DNA of 64,000 bases from Gammaproteobacteria bacterium 42_54_T18 (GCA_002163245.1 MAAL01000055.1:44623-108622); one strand, 5' to 3'. Positions 47,815-57,900 are shown, numbered from the stretch's first letter. Notes: a model not told the origin generated them from the sequence alone. Made by a program: numbers and translations.

Positions 47815-48174
47815 CTACATTAGCGTTTCTAAAATCATGGGTTTAAATTGTGCCGCTCTAAAGTTGCGGCATCCCCATGTTACTTCCGCTTTCTTGTCCA
47901 AAAATGGTTTTCCTGCATTTCTTACTAGCCTCAATGCCCATTTTTGTAAACTCTTGGCTGGCATCAACAGGTCTTTAGGGCTCGGGACCGCGTCACTCCA
48001 TTGGCTACAGTCGATGGTTTCCGCCAAAAGAACCGCAACTTGGTGAATGGTTTCATCAGAAACACTTGTTGAGGTTACCCTTCTTGACATGCTGCTTCCA
48101 TAAAACGCATGTAGAATTGCTTTAACGGTTGCAACATCTTCGTGAGAAATGCCGTTGTATTCGCTAACTTCCAT
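47815..48174 (-). CDS. Hypothetical protein
   Basis: A 119-residue protein I do not recognise. It is helical in character, with a Ser/Thr-rich segment (SSMSRRVTSTSVSDETIHQV) in the first half and a basic C-terminal half (KWALRLVRNAGKPFLDKKAE). It is not similar to RES toxins, so it does not pair obviously with the neighbouring antitoxin. It converges with the lipoprotein gene, with nine bases between stops, and is divergent from the antitoxin gene (100-base gap). Confidence 0.55.
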   Translation of the reverse strand: MEVSEYNGISHEDVATVKAILHAFYGSSMSRRVTSTSVSDETIHQVAVLLAETIDCSQWSDAVPSPKDLLMPAKSLQKWALRLVRNAGKPFLDKKAEVTWGCRNFRAAQFKPMILETLM

Positions 48175-48274
48175 GAAGCTTTTCCTTCTGATTTTTTAAA
48201 TGAGTACTATAATTTGGTTTGACCAGGTACCAATAGAGACATGTTAGAGGAAAGGTTTTTGCCAGTAATTATTT

Positions 48275-48697
48275 ATGAATACTAATTCTTCGGATAATTC
48301 AAAGCGTAAGTTAGAGCAAGCAAGTGCTGCATTGCGTTGGTTTCAGACTATGCGTAATGAGTCGGAATGGGGCTTGTCTACTTCTGAGCAATTACGCTTG
48401 CTAGGTGGCATGGAAGAACGTGAATTTATTCGGGTTAGTGAGCTAGCTTCTGAGCGGCAGAATGTAAAATTGAGCGAAGATACCTTTGAAAGGCTGAGCC
48501 TGATTGTTTCCATATACAAAATTCTAAAGGAAATAGCGCCCACTAATGATTTGCAGGCGGGTGTAAAGTGGTTTTCAACGCCCAACAAAAATGATTTTTT
48601 TAGGGGGAAAAGTCCAAAATCTTATTTAGTAGGAGCAGATTCTGTAGATGCTATGAAGGGTGTTCATAGACATTTGAGTAGTTTAAGGAACGGTTAG
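48275..48697 (+). CDS. MbcA/ParS/Xre-type antitoxin, orphan
   Basis: A 140-residue protein resembling antitoxins of RES-Xre systems. An N-terminal helical DNA-binding-like domain (RWFQTMRNESEWGLSTSEQL then RLLGGMEEREF) is followed by the C-terminal toxin-binding domain. That domain shows LSEDTFERLSLIVSIYKILK, WFSTPNKNDFFRGKSPKSYL and MKGVHRHLSSL. In the family the toxin is an NAD-phosphorylase (RES) directly downstream. Here only about nine codons of a possible toxin start remain before a stop, so the antitoxin appears to have lost its partner. Confidence 0.72.
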   Translation: MNTNSSDNSKRKLEQASAALRWFQTMRNESEWGLSTSEQLRLLGGMEEREFIRVSELASERQNVKLSEDTFERLSLIVSIYKILKEIAPTNDLQAGVKWFSTPNKNDFFRGKSPKSYLVGADSVDAMKGVHRHLSSLRNG

Positions 48698-48700
48698 AAA

Positions 48701-48730
48701 ATGATTACTACTTTTCGGCGGCCGGCTTAA
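48701..48730 (+). pseudogene. Possible remnant of a RES toxin start
   Basis: Four bases after the antitoxin stop an ATG opens MITTFRRPA and then stops. Position and the T-F-R pattern fit the start of a RES-domain toxin, but the piece is too short to prove. The following 150 bases hold no continuation that I can read. Confidence 0.25.
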
Positions 48731-48830
48731 GTTCCTATTATCTATTCTAAAAGGCCTCCGCGAGCTTGATAATGTTGTTTACGGGGTCGTCCCCATGACT
48801 CTATATCCTATTTTAGGATGCTTGCAGCAA

Positions 48831-48865
48831 ACCACCAATTACTAATAAAAATAGTAATTGGTGGT
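48831..48865. terminator. Hairpin between antitoxin and primase-helicase gene
   Basis: A 13-bp perfect stem (48831-48843 with 48853-48865, arm ACCACCAATTACT) and a 9-base loop. It lies between convergent genes, so it probably acts as a bidirectional terminator, although no long T-run follows. Confidence 0.6.
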
Positions 48866-48883
48866 ACTACCCAGTAAAGCGTC

Positions 48884-51280
48884 CTATTTGATTGAGTCGC
48901 ATCGAGCTGAGTATGCTAATTGATAACCCATGGCCTTATAGCCCTTTTCTCGTTTGCGAAACATCCTCTCAAGCATGGGGAGAGATGAATCAACATAGTC
49001 GAAAATGGTGACTTGATCCTTGCCCTCCGATTCACGATGTATTCTGCCAGCATATTGCGCCAAGGAGCCTTTCCAGGCAATGGGCAGTGCGAGAAATAGC
49101 GTGTCCAATCTTGGTAAATCGAAACCTTCGCCAACATATTTTCCTGTTGCGACTATGATCTGAGTGTCGGAAAGTTGCTCGTTAGCGGCAGTACGCTCTT
49201 TTGCACGCATCCCCCCTCTTAATATGACAGTTTGAAATCCGCTTTTGATCAGTTCTTTGTTGATAAGTTCTGCGTGTTCACGCCTTTCGGTAAGAACTAG
49301 CGGATTTTTGCCTTTAGCTACAGCGGTGGCTATATCATCGAGAATTCTCTGAGTTCGTAATTTGTCGTTAGCTAACCAGCTATAGACGTCAGAGATACGG
49401 GGTCTGGTTTCTGGATTTGCGAGGCTGTTAGGTGCTTCGTGACTAAGTTGATTTACTACAACATGCTGCTCAAAACTTTCAGCATGATTAGCTTTTACCT
49501 TATGACGAATTGGGCCGGCAAGCATGAATATGATTTTCTGATGGCCGTCCTGCCGATCTGGTGTCGCTGTTAAGCCCAATACAAAGGCAGATCGGACTTC
49601 GTTAAGTACCCTTTCAAAGCTTGGTGCAGAAATATGGTGGCATTCATCAATAATGATTTGACCATAATCTTGAATTAATGGATTGACACCTCCTGTGCCT
49701 GAATAGGTATCTTTTTTACTGATGAGGCTCTGGTAGGTAGCAATATCAATTTGTCCGGTTGGCTTTTTCTTCCCTCCGCCAATAATACCAATCTCGGCGC
49801 CACTCAAAAAAAACTGTAAGCGCTCTTGCCACTGCTCTATGAGTTGGCGGCTATGGGTTAGAATCAATGTGTTGGTCTTTCGTTTGGAAATAAGCCCTAT
49901 TGCTGCAACTGTTTTCCCAAACGCAGTAGGAGCATGTAATACACCAGTATTATGCTTCGACATGGCTCTTACTGCTTTCGCTTGATCCTTTCTTAGTTTT
50001 CCTAGAAACTTCAGTGAACTCAGCTTTTGGCCGAGTTGTCGTTTATCGTCTATATCTACTGCAATGTCTTGCTCTTCGAATAGTGTTGCTGCCTCATCAA
50101 GACAGCCCCTTGGTAGTGATAGGTAGCCTTGCTCGATGCGCGCACAAGTAATATATCTGGGAATTCCGTGGGTAGAAAAACGTAAGGCCTGGGTTTTAAA
50201 GAATATAGGATTGGAGAAGCTTGCCAATCGCTTGAGTCTTGCAATTAATTGCGGGGGAAGTGCATCGATCTTGATGTAAATGTGGTTGGCTAGTGTAATG
50301 ACTATTTGCATTGGGCAATTGCTGATTTGAGTGGGATTTATCTTTAATCCCTGCTCCCAGGGTGGAAGGGAATCAACTGCTTGTTGGCTTTTAGGTGTTA
50401 GTTGGCCTATAAAGTCACCCAACTGCTTGGTAGATATTTTCTTAACCTGAGATAGAAAACGCCACTGATCAGGATAAGGGGTCAAGTTACAATCAACGAA
50501 TTGACTGTTACCCAATTTTCTAGCTTTATACTGTAGTGGTAGTGCGATTAGATTACCAAAACCTCCCTCAGGCATGAGATCTTGATTTGGGAATAAGCGA
50601 TCGTACGCTTCGAACGATAAGTTTGGGTGAATGTCCATGGCTTTATCGAGAAGTCCAAATCCCAATAATCTGGCATCGCGGGCAAGAACCGGCTCAGAAA
50701 AGAATACCCAGAGATGAGCGCCATTTCCTGAGCGTGAAATTTCAACTGCATGAGGGATCTCAAATTGTAAGCAAGCCTGGGCCATTGCTTTGACAGCATC
50801 TTGCCAGCCGTTCTTATCAAAATCCGCAGCTAGCAAATGGCAGGTGTTGTCACCTAGAAGCGGGTATAAGCCGACAACTTGTTTTCCTGCTAGGTGGTCG
50901 TAAATTACCCGCTCATTAAGGGATTTATACTTTCTATTTGGGCATTCATTGCACTTGATTCTAGGCTTATTGCAAACGCCCGGTACCCACTCATTATGAC
51001 AGCTAACAGAATACCCACTCCTCCCTTTTAAATTTTCCCATCGATTAGCAAATACATCTGGTCGTCCCTTAAATAAACTTTTGAATAGTTCAACTTTCTG
51101 ATTAACAGAAATATCAAGAAGTGCTATTTCTTCTTGGACGTTTTGCGTCGATACTTGGTGAATTAACTCCTCTCTAATCTTTAGCAGCTTATTACGCTCG
51201 CTCTCTAACTCCATCAACTTTTGATCTATGATTTGGATCTCATTATTGATGTCGACGTTGACGGTATTTGTTGGCTGCAC
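48884..51280 (-). CDS. Primase-helicase (TOTE-type AEP primase plus SF2 helicase)
   Basis: A 798-residue fusion. Residues about 15-60 form a coiled coil. Residues about 75-290 are an archaeo-eukaryotic primase domain of the type named from TOTE conflict systems, with a Cys cluster (CHNEWVPGVCNKPRIKCNEC), HLLAADFDKNGWQDA containing the catalytic D-x-D, and VEISRSGNGAHLWVFF with the conserved S-G-x-G-x-H. From about residue 430 an SF2 helicase follows: HAPTAFGKTVAAIGLI, IIIDECHHISA, LGLTATPDRQDG and QYAGRIHRES. In the family such proteins are linked to mobile elements and conflict systems; the exact role is unknown. It stands alone here. Confidence 0.85.
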   Translation of the reverse strand: MQPTNTVNVDINNEIQIIDQKLMELESERNKLLKIREELIHQVSTQNVQEEIALLDISVNQKVELFKSLFKGRPDVFANRWENLKGRSGYSVSCHNEWVPGVCNKPRIKCNECPNRKYKSLNERVIYDHLAGKQVVGLYPLLGDNTCHLLAADFDKNGWQDAVKAMAQACLQFEIPHAVEISRSGNGAHLWVFFSEPVLARDARLLGFGLLDKAMDIHPNLSFEAYDRLFPNQDLMPEGGFGNLIALPLQYKARKLGNSQFVDCNLTPYPDQWRFLSQVKKISTKQLGDFIGQLTPKSQQAVDSLPPWEQGLKINPTQISNCPMQIVITLANHIYIKIDALPPQLIARLKRLASFSNPIFFKTQALRFSTHGIPRYITCARIEQGYLSLPRGCLDEAATLFEEQDIAVDIDDKRQLGQKLSSLKFLGKLRKDQAKAVRAMSKHNTGVLHAPTAFGKTVAAIGLISKRKTNTLILTHSRQLIEQWQERLQFFLSGAEIGIIGGGKKKPTGQIDIATYQSLISKKDTYSGTGGVNPLIQDYGQIIIDECHHISAPSFERVLNEVRSAFVLGLTATPDRQDGHQKIIFMLAGPIRHKVKANHAESFEQHVVVNQLSHEAPNSLANPETRPRISDVYSWLANDKLRTQRILDDIATAVAKGKNPLVLTERREHAELINKELIKSGFQTVILRGGMRAKERTAANEQLSDTQIIVATGKYVGEGFDLPRLDTLFLALPIAWKGSLAQYAGRIHRESEGKDQVTIFDYVDSSLPMLERMFRKREKGYKAMGYQLAYSARCDSIK

Positions 51281-51488
51281 GGATTATCCTACTGTACCCT
51301 GGTGTTCAGTTTGGCCTTGTCTGTGTTGATTGCATAGCATACAACGGTATTCGGCGTGTTGATGAGGGGCTGATAGTATACAGGGTTATTGTTGATGCTG
51401 TGCAGGGGGGAGGGAAAGCCATTTTTGCCAAAACTGAGACATATTTAAGGCAGAGTATTTGTGATTTCAATAATTTGAGGTGGTTTAA

Positions 51489-51635
51489 ATGGCTAAAGTC
51501 TACGGTATTCTGATTACCTTAGTACTATTGTTGACTGTGATTGTAGTAGCGTTATGGGCATTGTTGATGCAACCAATTCAAGAACCCGAATATGTACCTG
51601 AAAAAGTATTAGTAAATAATGCGACTCAACATTAA
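51489..51635 (+). pseudogene. M28 peptidase remnant (N-terminal 48 codons)
   Basis: A 48-residue frame with one N-terminal membrane segment. It ends in QPIQEPEYVPEKVLV, closely matching the N-terminus of the intact M28 peptidase at 59620 (QPIQDPELVSEKIMI), with the same start context. The upstream bases (about 51420-51455) also resemble 59545-59575. After residue 45 the similarity stops, and the DNA continues with a copy of transposon end-proximal sequence. It is thus a truncated duplicate left by recombination or deletion. It could still be translated as a tiny membrane peptide. Confidence 0.75.
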
Positions 51636-51685
51636 AAAATACGTTCTATTTCGTGTTTTCGGATAAAAAAGTTGCCCCCTGAAAC
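51635..51685 (+). repeat. Copy of parE-proximal end sequence
   Basis: Roughly 50 bases with CTATTTCGTGTTTT, about 84% identical by eye to 27452-27503 and in the same orientation. They immediately follow the M28 remnant and precede the WYL-Wadjet module. Confidence 0.7.
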
Positions 51686-51736
51686 AGTCTAGGATCCTAA
51701 TGTATAGGGTTTGGGCTGAGTAACTACACATATATG

Positions 51737-52597
51737 CTAGTAAAGGTGCGCCTGTATATCTTCAATGTTTTCGACAATGATTTGCTGGGCCTCAGGTTTG
51801 ATCTCAATTTTCTTGGGGTCAATATTTAGTGTTTGCAGCATATATTTTGCTGTGGCTCCCCGAGTTTTAATCATTAAGCAGTTGCGACTCATTCCGTAGT
51901 CTCTGGCGATGACTTGTTTTTGCTCCTTGCTTAGACGAGGGTCTGGAGTGATTTTTATGTTAATCACCTTATTCCAACTATGATCTCCTTCTTTATCGTT
52001 TTCTGAGTCTGTTAATAACTCCGGCTCACCTCTAAACCTGCTCAATACAAAATCACGATAGTCTCGATTTTTCTCACAATAGGCCCTTACATGCCAACGT
52101 AAACCTGTACAGACAAGAGTGTGGGGGGCGATAACGCGAGTCTCTTGTACTGGTGTGGTTAGGGATATGTAGTCAATCTCTACACGTTTCTTGTCTCTGG
52201 AAGCTTGAACGAGCGCTTGGATAATATGAGGTTTAATGTGCCTAAGAGGCACTTGAAGGGTTTCAGTATGATTGAAGCCTAAGTCGATGTCTTCAAATGT
52301 GCGGCTTATATCTTGGTTGCGTGTGAGTAGCTGGAGGTACTCGTCAGCTGTTCCCTGAGTAACTGCTGGTGCGAAGCCAGGGGCTGGTTTGTATCCCTTT
52401 AAATGCTTGTCATATATAAGGTTTTCAGGAGCTATGTCCTGTAAGTACGTATTGATGTCCTTTGATGCTTGTTGTCTTCCTATGCCAAATGTACTACATA
52501 GGTGGCGGGTGGTTAACCGCCCTTCCCAGAGAGCGATGACTTCAATCATGCGGTATCGAGTTAGTAAATCCCAGCGTACAGGCCATTTCTCTGTCAT
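51737..52597 (-). CDS. WYL-domain transcriptional regulator (BrxR/CapW-like)
   Basis: A 286-residue repressor-type protein. The winged HTH near residues 20-60 shows RLTTRHLCSTFGIGRQQASK. The WYL domain carries VEIDYISLTTP and CTGLRWHVRAYCEKNRDYRD, and a WCX-like C-terminal part is present. It is divergent from jetA across 134 bases that contain a 31-base palindrome, the expected operator. It is a paralogue-type match in architecture to the WYL gene ahead of the hsd operon, but sequence divergence is high, so the two were probably acquired with their own modules. Confidence 0.88.
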   Translation of the reverse strand: MTEKWPVRWDLLTRYRMIEVIALWEGRLTTRHLCSTFGIGRQQASKDINTYLQDIAPENLIYDKHLKGYKPAPGFAPAVTQGTADEYLQLLTRNQDISRTFEDIDLGFNHTETLQVPLRHIKPHIIQALVQASRDKKRVEIDYISLTTPVQETRVIAPHTLVCTGLRWHVRAYCEKNRDYRDFVLSRFRGEPELLTDSENDKEGDHSWNKVINIKITPDPRLSKEQKQVIARDYGMSRNCLMIKTRGATAKYMLQTLNIDPKKIEIKPEAQQIIVENIEDIQAHLY

Positions 52598-52629
52598 GTG
52601 ACAACCCTTTTAAAAACAGTACAACGATA

Positions 52630-52660
52630 TGTACAGATACTAGACCTAGTTATGTGTACA
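52630..52660. promoter_or_regulatory. Palindromic operator between WYL gene and jetA
   Basis: TGTACA (52630-52635) and TGTACA (52655-52660) enclose ACTAG-AC-CTAGT (52639-52650), giving a nearly symmetric 31-base palindrome. A further GTAC half site is at 52618-52621. Position between divergent genes suggests the WYL protein's binding site. Confidence 0.6.
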
Positions 52661-52731
52661 GTATAGGAAAAACGTCAGTAGCAGCTTAGTATGTCCGTTA
52701 CAGAATAGTCGGTTTTATGAAAGAGGTTAAC

Positions 52732-54237
52732 ATGGATACTGGCAATAAAAGGAGAATGCAGTCCTACATAAGCACTAGGAGAGAGCACCCTGCGTGGCAA
52801 CTACTGGCGTCACGAACAGCCCCTAGCGTCTTGAGCGCACTACAAGGTTTGTTCGAAGAACGTAATGACGGTATCGAGATTGAACTTGCCATCGCTACAT
52901 TATCAGAAGTACTGAAAGCACAGAGCCTTGTTAGTGAATTAGAATTTGCTGGCGACGACTATTCAGCTGAAGCCAATAAAGAACTCAGACAATGGATTCG
53001 AAAAGGGTTGGTAGTAGAGCGCAAAGGTAAAATCAGTGCAACAGATTCACTACAGAAGGCTTTCAATTTTGTAGATAGTCTTAGCAATCAGCTAATGACG
53101 TCAACAGCATCCCGTCTTTCTACCGTCCAGCGTGAAATCGAAAACCTTGATTCCAATTTGAACCCAAACCCTAAGAGTAGGGTCAGTCATATTGAGCGAA
53201 AAATCAGAGCTTTAGAGGAAGAGCTTGAGGCCGTTAAGGCAGGAAAATTCAAAGTACTTGCGGGTGATGAAGCCGTGGAGAGCATTCGTGAGGTATACCA
53301 TCTAGCTTCCAGTTTGCGAGCTGATTTTCGTCGCGTTGAGGATTCCTACAGGGAGGCTGATAAACAGCTACGCGAGTCTATTATCAGCGAGCGAAAAAAT
53401 CGAGGCGATGTTGTAGATAAACTGCTTGATAGTCATGATCAACTTCTCGATACCGCGGAGGGAAGGGTCTTCCACAATTTCCATCAGCAACTTAGTCGCA
53501 CTATAGAGCTTGACGATATGAGCGAGAGGCTAAAAACCATCCTTCTGCACCCACAAGCACGAAATGCTCTGGATAAACAGCAACAATTAGAGCTCCGCTG
53601 GCTTAAAACTTCTTTAGTGGATGAATCAGAGGCTGTCATTAAGGCAAGGGCTCGCGGTGAAAGAGATGTAAAGGGATTTCTTAAGGCTGGCCTTGCCGCG
53701 GAGCATCATAAGGTTGGTCAACTATTGCAGGAAATACTGAGTGTCTCAGTTGATGTAAATTGGTCGAGCCAAGCAATAAGGCGAGATGGCAGTCCTATAC
53801 CGCCCGTGGCATTTGCGTGTGCAAACATTCCTCTTGTTGAACGTTTACGAATTAAAGAATTAGAAGATATGGACGCTCAGGAATTAGATTTAACTGCGCA
53901 GCATTCCGGCTTAGAAGATATGGATGCGGATTTCTGGTCATCCTTCGACAGCTTGGATCGTCAGGCTCTTGTTGATGAAACTCGAAATTACCTAAAGTCA
54001 AAAGGTAGAGCGTTGCCTTTATCAGAGTTGGCAAGCCATTTTAGACCGAAGCATGATCTTGAAACTATTACATTGTGGTTAAGTCTAGCAAGAGAGGCCG
54101 ACATTCCAATTACAACTGAGCGAGAGAATTTCGAACTGGATGTTGGTGAAGGAAAATATTTGCGATATTGCGTACCAAAAGTCTCTCTTAGTACTGAGGC
54201 CATACAGGGTATTGACCTGGAGGATTTTGAAGGATGA
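52732..54237 (+). CDS. jetA: Wadjet subunit JetA (DUF3375)
   Basis: Kleisin-type subunit of the Wadjet anti-plasmid SMC system. The ATG at 52732 gives 501 residues and has an AAAGAGG ribosome site; ATG 52717 is an alternative. The N-terminus (RREHPAWQLLASRTAPSVLS) and body (RKIRALEEELEAVKAGKFKV, VEDSYREADKQLRESIISE) match the DUF3375 family. Long helical segments are predicted at residues about 135-240. The C-terminal part (about 440-495) looks like a winged helix (LPLSELASHFRPKHDLETIT). The stop overlaps jetB by four bases. JetABC extrude DNA loops and JetD cuts small circular DNA. Confidence 0.92.
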   Translation: MDTGNKRRMQSYISTRREHPAWQLLASRTAPSVLSALQGLFEERNDGIEIELAIATLSEVLKAQSLVSELEFAGDDYSAEANKELRQWIRKGLVVERKGKISATDSLQKAFNFVDSLSNQLMTSTASRLSTVQREIENLDSNLNPNPKSRVSHIERKIRALEEELEAVKAGKFKVLAGDEAVESIREVYHLASSLRADFRRVEDSYREADKQLRESIISERKNRGDVVDKLLDSHDQLLDTAEGRVFHNFHQQLSRTIELDDMSERLKTILLHPQARNALDKQQQLELRWLKTSLVDESEAVIKARARGERDVKGFLKAGLAAEHHKVGQLLQEILSVSVDVNWSSQAIRRDGSPIPPVAFACANIPLVERLRIKELEDMDAQELDLTAQHSGLEDMDADFWSSFDSLDRQALVDETRNYLKSKGRALPLSELASHFRPKHDLETITLWLSLAREADIPITTERENFELDVGEGKYLRYCVPKVSLSTEAIQGIDLEDFEG

Positions 54238-54953
54238 ATAACATATTTGACCGTATGACTGAACCAAAACAATTGAACGAAGGTACAGAAATATCCCAAG
54301 AGCAATATTCAAATGAAGTCAGACTGGAAAATTTTGAGGTAGTTGATCGAGTTCAATATACACCTAGACAGATCAAAGACGCCAGTCAAGAGCTTTTGAG
54401 ACACGGCCTATTAGAGATGAATTTGAAGCCCAAGTTGTATCAAGTCGCCATAGGCTATGAAAATGAAATTAGCGATATCCTTGAACCTTTTGATCTGAGC
54501 ATGCGAATAGATGATATACGCGGACTTGCCTATCTGGTTTTATCTGACGAGATAGTGAATGGCGACCAAGATGAATGGACGCACCCGCTAATACGAAAAC
54601 AGCGATTGAACTTAGAGCAATCATTGATGCTAGCGATTCTACGCGAATTTTATATCGCTCATGAATTAGAAAACGGAATAGGCAGTGACAACTCTATTAT
54701 CACCATAGGTGAATTGCTCCCAAGAATACGGATATATCTAGGTGAGATGGGAAGTGAGATGGCAGAGGAAAAACGTTTGCGCAACTTGCTAGATAAACTA
54801 AAAGGTCACGGTGTTGTATCTGATGTTGATAAATATGACCAGTTAACTATACGGCCGATAATTACGCATCTAGCTAATCCAGAAAATTTGATCAACTTGT
54901 TACAAGTCTTGCGTCAAAAAACCAGCTCTACCAACGAAGCTGATATATCTTAG
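54234..54953 (+). CDS. jetB: Wadjet subunit JetB (DUF4194)
   Basis: KITE-like (MukE-type) subunit of 239 residues that sits on the kleisin. Typical DUF4194 segments are RQIKDASQELLRHGLLEMNL, VAIGYENEISDILEPFDLSM, and RGLAYLVLSDEIVNGDQDEW. ATGA overlap with jetA indicates coupled translation. An AGGAGG site for jetC lies just after its stop. The C-terminal winged-helix-like part ends DQLTIRPIITHLANPENLIN. Order and sizes are those of a standard type I Wadjet operon. Confidence 0.92.
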   Translation: MNNIFDRMTEPKQLNEGTEISQEQYSNEVRLENFEVVDRVQYTPRQIKDASQELLRHGLLEMNLKPKLYQVAIGYENEISDILEPFDLSMRIDDIRGLAYLVLSDEIVNGDQDEWTHPLIRKQRLNLEQSLMLAILREFYIAHELENGIGSDNSIITIGELLPRIRIYLGEMGSEMAEEKRLRNLLDKLKGHGVVSDVDKYDQLTIRPIITHLANPENLINLLQVLRQKTSSTNEADIS

Positions 54954-54965
54954 GAGGGAAATGTA

Positions 54966-57900
54966 ATGAGTGGATCAGAGGAAGTTACGCTATCGGATTT
55001 ACTACCAGCGACATATTCACTTGCTGGTCTTAATGTATACAACTGGGGGCCCTTTAATAAACGTCATAGCGCCGATATTGATCATGGCGGCACGGCGATT
55101 ATTGGTCCAACCGGTAGTGGTAAAACAACGTTAGTTGATGCATTTATGACGTTGATTTGTCCACAGCCGAAGTACAATCTGGCATCGACTGGAGGCCATG
55201 AAAGTGACAGGGATCTAATATCGTATGTGCGGGGGGTGTCTGGTGCGGGGAATGGCAGTGGCGGAACCGATCATATTTCCAGACCGTCGAAAACAGTAAC
55301 TGCGATTGAAGCATGTTTTGACAATGGTGATAACTCTGTGAGCATCGCTGCGGTATTGTGGGTTGATAGTAGCAGTAGCGCGATGGCTGATCTAAAGCGA
55401 GCTTGGATCTTTTCAGAAAACGGACAGTATGGGCTTGATGAATTTCTCGAGACGCAGCAAGAATCAGGTATGAGGGGGCTAAAACTCTTGGGGCGAGAAG
55501 TATCCGGTGTTTACGTATCTGATAATAAGAAATCTTATCTGGCCCACTTGCGCCGTTTCTTTGATGTTGGTGACAATGCTTTCACACTATTAAATCGAGC
55601 AGCCGGTCTGAAGCAGATCAATAGTATCGATGATTTGTTCCGTGAGCTAGTACTGGATGACCGTTCCGCCTTTACGCGAGCGGCTGAGGTGTCTGCAGAA
55701 TTTGATGATCTCGCGGTTATTCATGCTGAGCTTGAGACCGCTCGGCAACAGCAGATGAGCCTTCAGCCTATATCCATTGAGCATGAAAAACTGAATGGGC
55801 ATTTGCAAATGTTTGATAAGTTACAGGAGTTACAGAAGATTCTTCCCATTTGGTATGCTCAGCACGCCTATGAATTATGGGGGCAAAGAGAAAATGGTAT
55901 ACAAGAGAGATTGAATGTTAGCTTGGTAAAGTGTGCTGGGCTAATTGATGAAATAATTACTTCAGAAAATCACACTAATAGTCTTCGTGATATTTATATG
56001 AGTTCTGGTGGTGCGTCAATAGAGAGTATTGAGCAACAGATAAAAATGCAGAATATGCAGCTTTCTCGTTGTCAAATTCGCGCAAATAACTATAAAGAAA
56101 TCGCTAAAGTGCTCAATTTTGATCAAACGATTAATGCTGAGTCGCTTCTTCGTAATCAAGAATTAGCGATAACCCTTGCGAAAGAACAGCGGCCTGCTTT
56201 GGAGAATAAAACGGAAGCTGTCTTTAAGTGTGGAGCGGAGAATCGTATTCAGCAGGATAAGGTAAATGACCTGGAGAATGAACTAAAAAAGGTTGCCAGT
56301 AGCCATTCGAATATTCCCGGTAGTTACTTGGAGTTTCAAGGTGAGCTGTCACGAGCACTTGGCATGGACGTTGGAATGTTACCTTTTGCAGCTGAACTTG
56401 TAGAGGTTAAGGCAGAAGAAAGTCAATGGAGAGGTGCGATCGAAAGGGCTTTGGGAGGGCATCGATTGCGTTTGTTGGTGCCTGAACGGTCGATACGGCA
56501 AGCTCTTGCTTGGGTTAACAATCGGCATAATAAACTGAATGTGCGTTTGTTAAGGGTCGAGGACTGCTACTCTCATGCGAAATTTCTTGAAGATGGATTT
56601 ACAAAAAAATTTAATTTTAAATCCCACCCTTATCGTGAGGCACTAAAAAATATGCTTGCGAGTATTGATAGACATTGTGTCGAAGACGCCGACGAGTTAC
56701 AAAACATACCGAGGGGGATGACTGCGCAAGGCTTGATGTCAGGGAAGAAGGGCTATTTCGATAAACAGGATAGACGTAGACTTGATCAAGACTGGATGAC
56801 GGGTTTTGATAATCGAGATCGAGTAGCGAGAATTAGTCGGGAATTGAAAATAGCTCAGGGTGGACTTACGATAAGTGGTCAACAATTGGAGATCGAAAAA
56901 CAATCCTGTAGTCAATTAGAGAAAAGCCTGGCTTTGATTGAAAAAATAGTATCACAGGATTTTATCGATATTGATGTTCCTGGAGTTGAGAAAAGCATTA
57001 ATAAGTTACAATTTCGACTGGATACCATACGTGACCCTGAATCAGATACCGCTTGTGCAGAGAAAAATTGGAAGTCTGCTCAACAGGAGTTAAAGTCACT
57101 TCGAGAAATAGAGAAAAGTTGTCTTGAGGAAAAAACAGCGCTCGAGTTATCACATAAAGAGGCTCGTGCACATAAAGATTCTGCTTTTAAAACTATTGGA
57201 GAGGGACTCACAGGCGAAGAAATTCGTGTGGGTGATGATAGTTTCGTTAGCCCGGAGGTAGAGAAGATTGAAGAGCAAGAAAAGAAGGCATCTCAACAGC
57301 TTCAAAAAGAGCTTGATTCGTGTGTAGAACAAATATCGGTTTGCAAAGTTAACTTGGCTAAGCTCATGACAAAAGCGAAAAAAATTGACACTGGAGCGTT
57401 AGCTGAATCAGGTACTGAACTGGAGGATTTACCGCAATATATTGAGCAGCTTCGTATCTTGATCGAAGAAGCTCTGCCTGAAAAGCAGGCTCGATTTTTG
57501 GCATATCTAAATCAAAGTTCTGATCAGGGTGTTACTCAACTTTTGATGAATATTAAGAGTGAGGTTGATAAGATCAAAGATCGTATTGATGACCTCAATA
57601 GCACAATGAGACGGGTCGATTACCAACCAGGGCGTTACCTTCGATTAGAACCAAAACCGGTTGTACATGAAAGCCTAAGAACGCTGACAAAAGCACAACA
57701 ACATTTACGTTATATCGCAGCTCAAGATGATAATGGGTCAAATCATTATCGAGCGTTACAAACGGTGGTTGATTTGCTGCGAGATGCAAGTGAGCGAAAG
57801 CGCACAAAAGCGGCTCAAGCCTTGCTTGATCCTCGTTATCGCCTTCAATTTTCCGTATCTGTGATAGATAGGAGCAGTGGCTTAGCGATTGAAACAAGAA

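Noticed and set aside
47815..48174. Toxin partner for the ParS-type antitoxin
   Set aside because: The gene is on the opposite strand, is too short for a RES domain and lacks its conserved residues, so it is left as hypothetical.
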